In this document: positions 44,616-55,516 of the stretch, one piece after another
Numbering within the stretch: position 1 is the stretch's first letter
How the letters are laid out: the number at the start of each line of letters is the position of its first letter
Assembly: GCA_009733715.1 (NCBI GenBank)
Contig: WMKJ01000086.1
Location: 1 to 57,566, forward strand
DNA from: Herpomyces periplanetae
Taxonomy: Eukaryota; Ascomycota; Laboulbeniomycetes; Herpomycetales; Herpomycetaceae
Direction: 5' to 3'
Length of the DNA stretch: 57,566 nt
Notes under the pieces: generated by a model
What the model was told of the DNA's origin: nothing
Seen by the model: the letters and a program-made list of their open reading frames with translations, nothing else
Databases searched by the model: none
Position numbers and translations under genes: made by a program

Positions 44616-45300
44616 ATGTTGGTCGACAGTCCGTGTCATGCTAACCGTCGGCAAACTCACCGCGTGAAAAACTTAAAGCATGGTCACTACCTTCATGCTC
44701 CGTTACCACTCTCACTTTCACGCGGCGTTCGGCAAGCGTATATACCGGTTCGTCGTAATATTCGTTCATCAGTTTATCCCGTAAAAACCAAGAAAGCCAA
44801 GTTCATTCACCGGTACACTTCTACGCACGCTGTTCCAATACCCTTGACAAGTCGTAGTTACACTCGTACTCCCCATTTGTCGGGGCAGCGACGGGTTCAC
44901 TTTAGCGATACCAACGGGAACGGTTTTAATTATATTAAATCCTCGGATTACACATTTTCCACGTTTATCCATCAACTGTTGCACAGATTGCGCCGCCTAG
45001 TTCGTAAAGTTTACAAGTATTTGCAAAGGTTAACTTTTTTCCACTAACTCACTAATATTAAACCGTCCTAACAAACACTGCCGTTTAACTAGATTTTTTG
45101 CCTTGAATGCGCGCAAAACTAATGAAAGTATCTGGATTGTATCATTAATGCTCTCTGTTGGCATTTACTTTTATCGAAGGTGGAATAATCGATTAAAACG
45201 GGGTAGGAAAGGTGTAAAAAAATTTGGAAGGGTGCTTTTGTGGGATCGTGTCATTGACTGGTTATATCGGAGAAATTCAACGGGAACGTATGCGCGCTAA
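44616..45300 (+). CDS. Unknown small basic membrane protein (two exons)
   Basis: Exons 44616-45028 and 45093-45300 (64-nt intron, AG|GTTAAC donor, CCTAAC branch at about 45066, ACTAG acceptor) give 206 aa. Exon 1 ends in phase 2 and exon 2 continues in the same frame (AG|A), which supports splicing. The first part is Arg/His/Ser/Thr-rich and very basic (HRVKNLKHGHYLH; RGVRQAYIPVRRNIRSSVYP). A helical stretch (FIHQLLHRLRRLVRKVYKYL) precedes a single likely membrane span (SIWIVSLMLSVGIYFY) followed by a basic tail (RRWNNRLKRGRKGVKKFGR). This could be a tail-proximal single-pass membrane protein, possibly mitochondrial. I do not recognise a family. Confidence 0.5.
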
Positions 45301-45392
45301 TCCGGTCGACTGAATGAATAAAATGGGGTGCGCACACACAATGTGAGTAGGTAGATAAACGTATGAAGAGGCGTACCGTTTATCTACACGTA

Positions 45393-47366
45393 CTAGCATG
45401 ATTGCACAATGCGCCTCTGTTCACATGAAAAGCAGATGGGAAGATATTGTTCTTTGGATGGTGAAACTGATGGTTTAGCCATTCCGGACCCTTCGAGTAT
45501 GGTTCGGTTTGGCAGCGTTAAAGAACGTAGAAAATATCTCCCGTCCGTAAATTTAGAGGAACATTCACCGCAAGCAAAGCAATCTTTATGCCAAAACGAT
45601 TCCATTGCTCTAATGATGTTTTCAACAATGGGCAATCGACATTTTCGACATCTAGGTGACTTTCTCTTGTCGTAACACGAGGAACACCAGGCGTAACCGC
45701 CATCTTCGTGAAATTCTTCGCTGGCAGAGAATGGGTTGCCACATTCGGCGCAAAAGAAGTGCCCAACGTGCCATTCAGCGCCGCACGCTCGGATGATCTG
45801 ACCTTCGATAGGTGTTTTGCAGTTTTTGCATCGTGGACTAAACTTCTCATGGTAATCCAAATGACAGTAGAATCGAGGATTCAGATCACTTGGGGTTTGC
45901 GCTGTATCAACTCGCTCTTGTCGTACCTCACTTGGTTCGCAATAAAATGCTACCAATTCTAACGGCTGTGAGCACTCGTAACAAATGAAGCATTCCGGGT
46001 GAAACCTCGCATTTTCCAAGCTGGCCACGCACCGCCCCGAGATTGCATAATTGCATAGATTGCATTTAACCTGTCCGTTAATTGATCCTGAAAATGGGAT
46101 CCTTTCCTTTTCTCCTAATATTCGTTCCTCGTTTCTACCGATAGCATTCCAGGGTAAATCTCTTGGTGAATTGCTGCCTGATGAGTTTTGTCGGTAATTT
46201 TCCTTGTCACAACCGTTAATTACGATCACTGGGATGTCTGGCTTGTTTGATTGTGCAGGTTTTCCCTCACATGATTCTATACATATTGATGGGATACTGC
46301 TGTTTGGTGGATTGTATGAATTTGGCGGTGAAAAGTACGAGCTTTGAGTGTAGCCTTTTGTGTTTGTTTCACCGTCCACTGAGCATGAAGATGATTCCGT
46401 AGACGAGGATGATAGTGATTCGGAGGATGATTTTTTCGACGAAGTTGGCATGTCAAAGTGGACGTGATTCGTTCGTCGTCGTATCGTGGGATTGTCATCT
46501 TTATCGGGGGAGTATGACGTACCGCGACGAAGTGATGACTTAACGGGTAATCTGCTCGTCCTACTCGTCTCATCAAGGCTTTGTTTTGGACTAGCAAATA
46601 CTGGAGTTGGGGTATCTTCAATCTCGTACAAATTTTTCGGTTGAAGTACCCACGATTGATCAGTTGATTTCTCCGTATTAGGTTGTGCCGGGAAGGGGGC
46701 TGTGGCGGTTGATGTTTTTTGCTGTTGTGAGGTAATTTCGGTAGTGTGTGCCTGTACTGGTTTTGATGCAGATGTCAGTACCGTTGACGAGTCCTTCATA
46801 TTCACTTTCGCGTTTGAATCTGCCATTCTCCACGCACATTTAGCGAGGCGGGCGCGAGCAAAAGGGTTCCGAGAAATTTGAACGGGTAAATCATGTAGCT
46901 TAGATTCACGGGTACGGAAATTTTCCTTGTTAGTTAAAGAGCTTGTGGTTAAACCGACATTTCTGGATTGTAGAGTGTTTTGTTTTGTATGATTTTCCTC
47001 CTCATTAGGCAGATGAAGTGAGTCTAATGTTTGGCAGACAACGTTAAGGCCATTTTCGAGATCTTTACCACTGCGGCGGCTACTATCGCCCGCTGCGGTA
47101 GCTTCGACGCGGCCTGTTAAATTTGAAACGTGAGGTGCACGCTGAGTTAAGCTTCTTGTGGGAGCAGATGGTGCAGAATTTATGGCAGTAGATGAAGAAG
47201 TTCCGTATAGTATTGATCGCAGTCGATGTGGTTCGAAAGAGGAATTTGATCGGGATAATTTTGCGTCAAGCTCATCAGTTTCGCACGCTTTTGACTTCCA
47301 GTCGGTTATTCCTGGTGGTGTAACACGATGGGCTAAATTTTTCCAATCTTCATGCGCCGAAATCAT
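45393..47366 (-). CDS. Paxillin-like LIM-domain protein (Pxl1-like), three LIM domains
   Basis: Single exon, ATG at 47366, 657 aa. The first ~430 residues are disordered and Ser/Thr/Asn-rich. LIM1 starts at about residue 432 (CNLCNYAISGRCV, FHPECFICYECSQPL), LIM2 at about 512 (CKNCKTPIEGQIIRACGAEW, HVGHFFCAECGNPF) and LIM3 at about 573 (CRKCRLPIVENIIRAMESFW, HKDCFACGECSSKF); each shows the zinc-ligand pattern C-x2-C...H-x2-C...C-x2-C...C-x2-C/H. The final pair CFSC completes LIM3. Fungal paxillin-like Pxl1 has the same layout (long disordered N-terminus, C-terminal LIM cluster) and works at the cytokinetic ring and polarity sites with Rho GTPases. LIM1 contains an unusual insert (YCEPSEVRQERVDTAQTPS) before its second zinc module. 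An Lrg1-type RhoGAP is excluded because no GAP domain is present. Confidence 0.78.
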   Translation of the reverse strand: MISAHEDWKNLAHRVTPPGITDWKSKACETDELDAKLSRSNSSFEPHRLRSILYGTSSSTAINSAPSAPTRSLTQRAPHVSNLTGRVEATAAGDSSRRSGKDLENGLNVVCQTLDSLHLPNEEENHTKQNTLQSRNVGLTTSSLTNKENFRTRESKLHDLPVQISRNPFARARLAKCAWRMADSNAKVNMKDSSTVLTSASKPVQAHTTEITSQQQKTSTATAPFPAQPNTEKSTDQSWVLQPKNLYEIEDTPTPVFASPKQSLDETSRTSRLPVKSSLRRGTSYSPDKDDNPTIRRRTNHVHFDMPTSSKKSSSESLSSSSTESSSCSVDGETNTKGYTQSSYFSPPNSYNPPNSSIPSICIESCEGKPAQSNKPDIPVIVINGCDKENYRQNSSGSNSPRDLPWNAIGRNEERILGEKERIPFSGSINGQVKCNLCNYAISGRCVASLENARFHPECFICYECSQPLELVAFYCEPSEVRQERVDTAQTPSDLNPRFYCHLDYHEKFSPRCKNCKTPIEGQIIRACGAEWHVGHFFCAECGNPFSASEEFHEDGGYAWCSSCYDKRKSPRCRKCRLPIVENIIRAMESFWHKDCFACGECSSKFTDGRYFLRSLTLPNRTILEGSGMAKPSVSPSKEQYLPICFSCEQRRIVQSC

Positions 47367-48126
47367 GTTAAACCCGCTTTTCTTGCTCGGTGTAGCTGGA
47401 TAGAATTAACTAACTTGAACGTTAGAAAAGGTGTATTCAAACATTTTGCGTACTTACTAACCGTCTCTGCAGTAGCTGGTGCACTTTTAATTCCATCACA
47501 TAATCTCATATTAATAGGAAGTTATTTAGTATACTAATGAAATGTTGGATTGAATTTTCCAAGAATTTCCCTTCTCTTCTCTCCTCTCCCTTCCTTGATC
47601 CGTCCAAAATTTACCCCTCAGCATCCTCTCCATGTAAACAATTGACGTCATCAGTTTACTCAACAGTCGGACAATCCAAATCGGGTATACATCTTGATGA
47701 TGTAATCTGATGTTGAGGTTGGCCGGACGATCGGAGATTTGTAGGGTTACATCGTCTGGTTCATAAGACAATGGTCAGGTGATTCGCTTAATTTCGCTTA
47801 AATGGGCAGATTGGCGCACATTAGCGGAAGAAAATTTTGGGGATGAATGTTAATCCGAATACAAAATCGAAGTCTTTCCATACTTTTCTAGCGGCTTCTA
47901 TGGGTAGAACGTTAGTTAACCTTATTGCTGACTTACTCGTCTATAAATACCCGCGTTCCGCTCATTCCACGTTTCGTTCAGCCCCAACATACAAGTTTTT
48001 CACAAGGTTTTTCCTTTTACTTGCTATTTCGTTATTGTTGTGTTTAAAGGCTAATTTTCTTGCCACCACGTTCAATCGTATACATTTAAGCGTTGTTTAG
48101 TCGCGGATTACCCATACTTTGTTAAG
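47367..48126. promoter_or_regulatory. Divergent promoter region Pxl1-like/Sba1 with TATA box
   Basis: 760 bases between divergent genes. A consensus TATAAATA at 47942-47949, about 180 bases upstream of the Sba1 ATG, is a good TATA-box candidate. An 87-aa ORF (47837-48100) spans the TATA box and ends 27 bases before the Sba1 ATG, so it is more likely leader sequence than a gene. Confidence 0.5.
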
Positions 48127-49016
48127 ATGACTTCAAGCACGTCCAACCTTTTGACGACAGTAATTCCCGAAATTCGCTGGGCACAACGTTCATCAGCTAC
48201 TGATCCGACAAAAAATTACCTTACACTCAAGTTAATCGTTCCTGATCTTTTACCGCAGGATTATAAGCTTGATTTGTCTGATACTGGGTTAACCTTTTCA
48301 GCAACACCTTCACGTTTGCTACCGTCTACGATTGCCATTGAATCTCCTCTTGCTCCGCCGTCTTGTACTAATAATCAGTCAGCGTCGCCGCCCACTCCGG
48401 TACATTATGCCGTTGCTCTAGAGTTTCTTCATAAAATTGACCCCGAAAATTCTACTACCCATCATACTGATCGTGGAATCGAACTTATCCTTCGTAAAGC
48501 GGACCTTGCTGCTGAATACTGGCCCCGTTTACTCAAGGAATCCAAGAAGAACCATTTCATCAAAACAGATTTTGACAAGGTATACACTCGCTCTGTCGTT
48601 CACCCCAACCACTGTTGTTTTGTCTTCTACCCTCGTTTTTCATCCGAATTTTGCTCCCCTTATATTATTAAGCGCATGTTAACTTGGGGTCTGTGGGGGT
48701 TATTTTTTTTTCCCTTTACTTACATTCGTTTGAATAGTGGGTCGATGAAGACGAACAAGATTCTTACCCTGATATGGACGGTTTTAACGCTAATTCCGGG
48801 TTTGACTTTTCGTCGATGCCAGGCATGTCTGGTATGGATATGTCCTCCTTCGGTGGGAATGATTCATTCCCGGATGATGAAGGGTCTGATGATGCTGCAG
48901 ATGAGAATGCTGACGATTTGCCTGACGATGATCCTCCTTCACTCGTAGACGATGATGCGGCTTCTCCGCCAGCTAATTCGTCAACGACAACATCATCTAC
49001 GCCTATTGCCGCCTAG
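48127..49016 (+). CDS. SBA1: Hsp90 co-chaperone p23/Sba1 (CS domain)
   Basis: Exons 48127-48579 and 48738-49016 (158-nt phase-0 intron, TTTGAATAG acceptor) give 243 aa. The CS domain covers about residues 12-150: VIPEIRWAQRSS at the start, NYLTLKLIVPDL, LIL-type strand (RGIELILRKADLAAEYWPRL) and HFIKTDFDK, followed across the intron by WVDEDEQDSYPDMDGFN. The segment D-K-W-V-DEDEQ is the p23 signature that binds closed Hsp90. The C-terminal tail has FDFSSMPGMSGMDMSSFGG, then an acidic D/E run, as in fungal Sba1. Within the CS domain, about 30 extra residues (IESPLAPPSCTNNQSASPPT and flanks) interrupt a loop. It acts in cytosol and nucleus on Hsp90 clients. Confidence 0.9.
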
Positions 49017-50424
49017 CCATATGTATGAATTTCCTGCTTACATTTTCTATCTCACCTTTCCCTGCTATCACCGTTACTTTACCTCCACGATTTATTCGTC
49101 GCGGCAGTGTTGCCGCCGCCGCCGCGGTCGCCCTATCTTATTCAGTTGTCCCTACTTGCTTCAATTTCTTCTTTCCCTATTCGCGATTTATCCATGTCAA
49201 GGTTTGTTTCTTTTGCACGCTACCATATTGTGTGGTGCGTTTATTGGTTCAATCATCATTCCGTTGCACCTCTCGTTAATTTTCACACATTCTCAATTGT
49301 CTTTGTATCCCGCCCGTTTGCCCGCTTTACGCTCTTTCGTACCAGTTTGTCTTGTTATCAGCTACATTTAGCGCTCCACACTCACACACGTACGGTCATA
49401 GTCACACTATGGGATTTAACCTTTTCTTGTGCCTGAATTTCGCCTACATACGGACCTTTATTGCCTTTATAGATGCACCTGCTCACGCTACGACTACGAC
49501 GGATACTCAGTGTTATAGATTGGCGGGCAAGCGGGTAAATGGATAGACATTTCCACTTGCACAATTATTACGAAGTATTTCTCGTTTTTCGCACGCACCA
49601 CAAAGTGTGTTGCCATGTGGATAACTAAAACTTGTACAGCAGTACTTCGCTCCCAGCTTACCTTAATTAAAAATATTCAAATTACCAAGATTCAATGCAA
49701 AATTTTTTTGCTCCACAGACATGATAGCAAACGACACATACACGCGCGCATACTAATTAACAATAAATTATCTGCGTTACTTAACGCCTCCCATCCTATC
49801 GGAGTCGTTCTTCATCATCTTCATTACTATTAACATCATCGTCATCACTACTAAACGGCATCGCTAACAATAATCACATCAACAGTACTGGGCGCGATGA
49901 CGACAGTATTATCAAAATATTAAACTTAGACAAATCACACAGCATGCTTCGCTTTTACAAAGGTTCGTTAGTCTAACGTTAGTTCAAAGATTATTTCCAG
50001 GTAGTTTGGACATTTGTCACATTCCACCAGTTGGACTTTGCTAACCTTTTAAGCAGTTATTAATGCATCAAAACATGTAGAGAATTTTTTCCACACATCA
50101 CAGCACAATGTGTGCCAGTCAGCCAGCAGCCTCTCTCCTTTGATTACCGCACCGTGTATTTTATGCAACTCGCAACTGCATCGAGTGTATCCGAAATTAA
50201 CGTATGTCGAAGCCAAAACGATTATATTATACTCCACACTAGAGGGTATGGTTGTTGAATTCCTTCAAATTATTTTTCCGCTACCCAAGATGTATATAAG
50301 GCTCATAACAATTGCATTGTTACTCTAAGTTGAGATAACAGTTGGTTGCATGGGCGTATACATACAAGTTGAGGCAGTTAAAGTTGTTCATGGAATGATG
50401 TCGGGAGGTATGTGATGGGAAGAC
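49017..50424. other. 1.4-kb convergent interval Sba1/Meu6-like
   Basis: This is long for a space between two convergent 3' ends. The first part is C/T-rich, the second AT-rich. On the minus strand, 50049-50237 is open for 62 codons but opens with GTG, and a short acidic frame ends near 49800. Neither has enough support for a gene call. Confidence 0.5.
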
Positions 50425-53400
50425 TTATGCGGTTGTTTTTTTGATGTCTGTAGTTGGATCATGGGTGAGTTTTGCGCTGGTATCCTTAATATTGGTTAAG
50501 ACATCTTTGGACTCAGAACCGACATTGCTCAAGCCTTCGGTCAACTGTTTTCCAATGGAATCGGCATCTTGTACACCATTGACTGTTAAACACACGGGAG
50601 CATCGTTACCAGGGTTTTTTACGAGGCAGGATGCTTTCTCAGAAACCTTTCCAGTGAGATCTTTTGAATTTGGCTTTGGGGAGATGCTTTTAGAGGAATC
50701 AACGGCAGGTTCTTCAGATTTGGTTATAGAACTATCGGATATAGCATTTTCTACTTTTTCGGTACCTTCATGAATAGTGTCAACGGCTTTGGTGGCTTCG
50801 TGTTTGGCAGAATTGGCAGATTTATTTATCATATCCTCGGTGGTCTTGATCATTTTAGATAAACGTCTGCCGATACCTGTAAGTCCGTTTTTGGGGGAAG
50901 ACAGGGGAGATTTGAGGCCATCTTTTGCAGGTGTTGCAGGTTCGCCATTTCGGGGGTTTGAGTCACGCGAGCAGTTGGTGGAATCTGAGGGGAGATTTCC
51001 GGGGGATGTAACATCCTGTGTACCACTATCTACAATACTTGCAAGGGATGTAGTGCCGGTGTTACCGGAGGTGGGATTGTTGGCATCACCGTATTGAGGG
51101 GCGGTAGGAGGAGGTTTTGATTTTCGATCTTGCAATCCGATCCTTTTGAAATGACCGGCTATGGGTTTTAAGAAACTTTTCCGATGCTTCTCCACAGTGG
51201 TGGGAGAGGCGTCTTCTGACACAGGTGGGTTTGCATCACCGGATGGATCTTGAGCGGGTGTTACGGTATCAGAGTCACTACTATTAGCGGCAGGAGTTGG
51301 GAGAGGGTCAGAAGGATTAACGGGGGGAGTAGGGAGCTTTTCTGATTTATGCCTGAATCGATGTAAAAAGCTTTCTTTCAAAGCAGAAGGGGAGATTGGT
51401 TTCGTGGAGTCTTTGGCATTAGTACTAGAAGGGAGATTCGTGGTGAGGGGAGGATTTGGAGAGGTTATAGCATCACGAGAGTGTTCATCAATTTCAGGAA
51501 TTCCGGTAATGGGGACGGGAGAGGTTGTGGTATTAAGATTTGGGACCTGATTGTTTGTATTGTTGTGAGTGGAATCCTTTTTCTCACTGAGGGGATTTCG
51601 AATACGATCTACACCACGTTCAAACATGCCGAGAACGAAGGAGGATCTCTTGTTTGGTTTTTCCCGTGAATCATTTTCGCAGGTAGCGGGGACTTGAAGA
51701 GTATTGTCGGGGGGGTTGGAAGTGGCCATGGTGGTATTATCGCCGTTTGTAGAATCGGATGTTGGGTTGTTAACTAGTGGTTGAAAGGGGAGTGGGTTTA
51801 GAAAGAAAAGAAGGATGGAAGGATGAATTGAGTTAGCCGAAGACGAGAAAAGTTGATAGAGATGGTAAGATTGGTAGAAGGAAGTGGAGGTATTTAGGTG
51901 TGGTTGGATGAATGGATGGAGAGGAGGAGAAGGGAGAGGAAGTAGAAGAGGGTAAACGATTGTGATTGATGAGACGATGAAGGGGAAAAAGGGATAAGAA
52001 GAACGGGTTGGTTAATGCAAAAGACTAGGAGATATAAAAGGACAAGGGCAAAATCTGGTACGCACCATCAGGAAAAGAGTTTGGTAGATCGGCAAAAGCG
52101 GCAGAATTGGATTCACGACGGGCATCATCGGATCTTTTACCGAAGATTTGCAGGACGGAGGCGCGTCGACCGGCACTAAAAGAACGAGATTTTTTTGACT
52201 TCATGATGATATTAGTGTGATTATTAACGACGGCTTCGATAGCATCAGACGAGGTAGAGGAGAAAGTAGAAGTGAGTGGTATTTCCAAACCAGCAGATGG
52301 AGTTGCTGATACAGATATTGCAACGGGATCATCCTGCCGAGGACCTGTATTAGTAGGAATTGCCAAGGTATTTGACGCCTCCACAGCGGTGAGAGGGGAA
52401 GGATCATTATTAGCCGGATCGGTATTGGATGCAGGGAACGTAACGCCATCGGCTGGACTGGATGGAATTGTTATAGCCGCAGTGGCAGATGTAGCGACGG
52501 TAGCGTCAGTGTTAACGGTGGGGTTTTCTAATGATGGAGTGAATCAGTTGTCAGTGTACGGATCAAACAAAGGAAATTGGTACAAGCGTGGTGATGAATG
52601 GTTTAATAAGATGGTGTTAATATTAAAAGGTATGCTTGTTAAAGTGGCACGGAAACAGAATGGGGAGGGGGAGGGGTCAGGAAATGGTGATGGCAATTTG
52701 CGTGGGGCCTCAGGTACGAGAGGGGAGAATTTGGGGGAGAAAATTAGCCAGCCAGTGATTTGGTCAGTGTGTGGGATGAGGGGATATGAGAGAGGGGCAA
52801 GGGTTTAGTATGATATTAATGATGAAAGTGGGTGTAATGGCGAATAGTTTTTACCCTAGCGGTATGTTTATGGTGAAGTAAGGTGTGGATGATGATGAAT
52901 GAGCAAGAAAAGAATTGGAGAAGGGGATGAATCATGGGAGGAGGGGAAAATACAAAGTAACGATAAGGTTGAAGGGAGATTGGGGTAATGAAGTTTGGTG
53001 GATTAGGCGGAAGTTAAGGGATGAAGGTTATGGATGGGTGGGTTTCAGTACTCACCTAGTTCGGACAAGGTTGTTCTAAAGATCAAGCAAGCGTAAACCT
53101 TGGGTTTGTTCAAGACGGCATCATGATGAGCGGATTGCAGAGAGGTGAACCAGGAGGATCTTTCACGAGAATTTTTGGCGGTCAAGGTTAATTTTTGACC
53201 GTTTAATTTAAAAATTATTTCATCGCTACCAACTTGATGCAATTCGGATATATCGGCCTATTTAATTGATTAAAGGACAATTCAGATTAGTGGACTGGGG
53301 GATTAACAATTTATTTAAAATAAAGGGTTGCCGTAAAGCTTGGGAATTTTTGAGTGGGAGTGAGTGTATTCGTGGATACGGATGGACGGGGAGGGGAGAG

Positions 53401-54421
53401 TTGACAAACACGTACTAAATTGAGAATGAGATCAGGAGTTGACTTGAGGGACTCCTTTTTAGAAGCGTAAAGCAATCCAGAGCCTGAACAAGCGGACCAG
53501 GCAACGTTTGGAAATGATATATCTGGTTTCTCACTGCGTAAATACGCTTCAAGATTTTGGGGAGGCAGTGGATTATAGGTTCCAAGCCAGAAGAAGCGCT
53601 TGACGGGGAGAAAACGTCTAAGGAGAAGGGTTAAAGAGAGAAGGAAAAAGAGGAATGGTTCGAGCATGATCTACCATCGAGCGATACGAGGAAGAGGGTG
53701 GGTAGGACAAGGGAAGATGAAAGAAAAGGAGTGGTGCAATAAAGCAAGGGTAAGGCTTGTTTAAAGATGACAGCGTTGGTGATGAAAGCGGAGGAAGAAT
53801 GGGACGGGACGGGACGGGACAAGTTTAGGGTATGAGATGAAAAGGGTAGACGAGATTAAAGTAAGAAGATGGGAGTGTGGATGCGGACATGAAATGAAAT
53901 AAAATGATGAAGTAGACGGAAAGAGAATGAGTAGTTTAAGCAAAGTGGAACATGATTGGGATGTGTGACAGTGTAAGTCGGGCGGGAGGATGGATGAACG
54001 AGGTGGGAAAAGACTGTTAGGAAATGGGAGGAAACAGGTCAACTCACTCAAATTTAAGGCCACCGGTACGATATTTCAAATAACCCTGGGTAATTGATGG
54101 TGGAGATTCAGTTTCACAAGGAGTATTTGACTGGGATGGAGATGTGGGCGAAAGCTGACCATTTAGGCCACATGCAGTGGATGATGATGCTTCAAGGGAA
54201 GAAGGGTTTAGCAGATTAGTATTAATAGAGGCAATATGAGGATGCGAGATGGGATGAATATTCTGAGTTTGAGGAATGGGATCTTGAATTCTGGTGATGT
54301 TGGCAGTGGTCGAATCACCAGTTGAATTTTGGTTAACATTGCATGGCATGTTATCAGAGGATAGGGGAGGGGAAGGTGGAGGAAATGGAGGTTGAGGGGA
54401 AAGGGTTGAAACAGATGTCAT
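50425..54421 (-). CDS. PH-domain protein, Meu6-like
   Basis: Five minus-strand exons: 54421-54048, 53617-53416, 53257-53056, 52527-52066, 51773-50425; 862 aa. All phases agree (GA|A, phase 0, G|AA, G|TT). Introns are 430, 158, 528 and 292 nt, longer than elsewhere in the window, with strong donors (GTGAGT, GTACGT, GTGAGT, GTGCGT). The PH domain spans three exons: QGYLKYRTGGLKFE, RFLPVKRFFWLGTYNPLPPQ, WSACSGSGLLYASKKES, PDLILNL|ADISELHQVGSDEI, KLTLTAKNSRERSSWFTSLQ. This fits the fungal PH domain of meiotic expression up-regulated protein 6 (Meu6) and its non-meiotic relatives. The long C-terminal part is disordered, with two basic Ser/Phe motifs (KSKKSRSFSAGRRASVLQIF; RKSFLKPIAGHFKRIGLQ) and a helical AKHEATKAVDTIHEGTEKVE stretch. 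Cortical phosphoinositide binding is inferred. Confidence 0.72.
53801..53820. repeat. GGGAC pentanucleotide repeat, 4 copies
   Basis: Four perfect GGGAC copies lie inside the first intron of the Meu6-like gene; the + strand is G-rich here. Confidence 0.9.
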
Positions 54422-54502
54422 AATTCCGGTGATAATTATTGCGATGGAGATGAAGATATGTTATAAAAGGGTGGTGGTGATGGTGATATATGCAAAGAAT
54501 AA

Positions 54503-54527
54503 GGTATGGTATGGTGTGGTATGGTAT
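54503..54527. repeat. GGTAT pentanucleotide repeat, 5 copies
   Basis: Five pentamers (GGTAT, one GGTGT) in the Meu6-like upstream region. Confidence 0.9.
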
Positions 54528-55424
54528 AAGGGAAGCCGGGATAAGATTAATGAACAATGTTAGACTAATGGAACAGAGTGAAGCGGACGAAGGAAGATGG
54601 CGAAGGAAAGTTGGGTATGAGGTGAAGATGAAGGGAAAGGAAAGGAAAGATACACTTGAATTGTGCGGTCGGGAGCAATTCCATTTGAGTCGAGCGGACT
54701 GGCCAATGCTTTTACCCTTAACTGTGTAATGCGATACAGAATCCTCGTTGAACCACTTTGACGAGACTGCGCCCAGGAAGGGGCGGAAGAGATGATTCCA
54801 CGTTTAAGAAAGACGGGGGCGGCGGCGATGTCACTGGCCATAATCGCGGAGTCTCTGGCTTCTCTCGACTGCGCGCCGCTCTTCCATCAACATCAACAAA
54901 CATTCGCCGTCGTCCGCCATCATCGTGAACTTCTTTTCCAAACAAACAAACCTGCGCCGCTCCTTTTCTTCCCTCTACATCCTTTCTGATGTGCTGGCTT
55001 CTCCAGTCCTATCCCATCGTACGTGTACCCTCTACTCAACATCCATTCCACTATCCAGTACCTTGCATCTTGGTTACAACGTTCTTCTCGTCTTTATTTC
55101 ACTCTTCGCCCTTCTCCCTCCTCGTCATCTACTTTTCCCCATCCCTTCTCGTTATTCTTGCTTCATCCCTTGTTTTCTTGCTTTGATTCTCTCCGCATCG
55201 CTCTTGATCTTACCATCTACCGTCACAATGTTGTCGTCTATCAATACTCTTCTATTGTTGCTGTATTCACCCCTCAAACACTTTGTATATTTGTATATAA
55301 CTCTCTATCTCCATCTCCTTCTTCACCTCCTCCCTCTCGTCTACAGCCCTATAACTACTTTTACTTGTTTCTCCATTTCCTCTTTTCACCACTTTTCCCA
55401 TCCTTCATTCACAATAACATAAAC

Positions 55425-55449
55425 TATCCTATCCTATCCTGTCCTATCC
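55425..55449. repeat. TATCC pentanucleotide repeat, 5 copies
   Basis: Five pentamers (TATCC, one TGTCC) immediately 3' of the bZIP gene. Confidence 0.9.
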
Positions 55450-55516
55450 AAAACTTAACTTTATCCAAACTCAAAACCTCTATTTACAATTACCCTCCCC
55501 CACCACCACCACCCTC

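Larger units (their letters stand above)
54422..55516. other. Intergenic region upstream of the Meu6-like gene and downstream of the bZIP gene
   Basis: About 1.1 kb. The + strand changes abruptly from G-rich to C/T-rich at about 54.8 kb. Two pentamer repeats occur: GGTAT (54503-54527) in the G-rich half and TATCC (55425-55449) in the C-rich half. No gene is supported. Confidence 0.55.

Noticed and set aside
47837-48100. 87-aa ORF upstream of Sba1
   Set aside because: It spans the TATA box and ends 27 bases before the Sba1 ATG; it is more likely promoter and leader.
52272-52808. 178-aa plus-strand ORF
   Set aside because: It lies antisense to exon 4 and intron 3 of the Meu6-like gene, whose phases join correctly on the minus strand.
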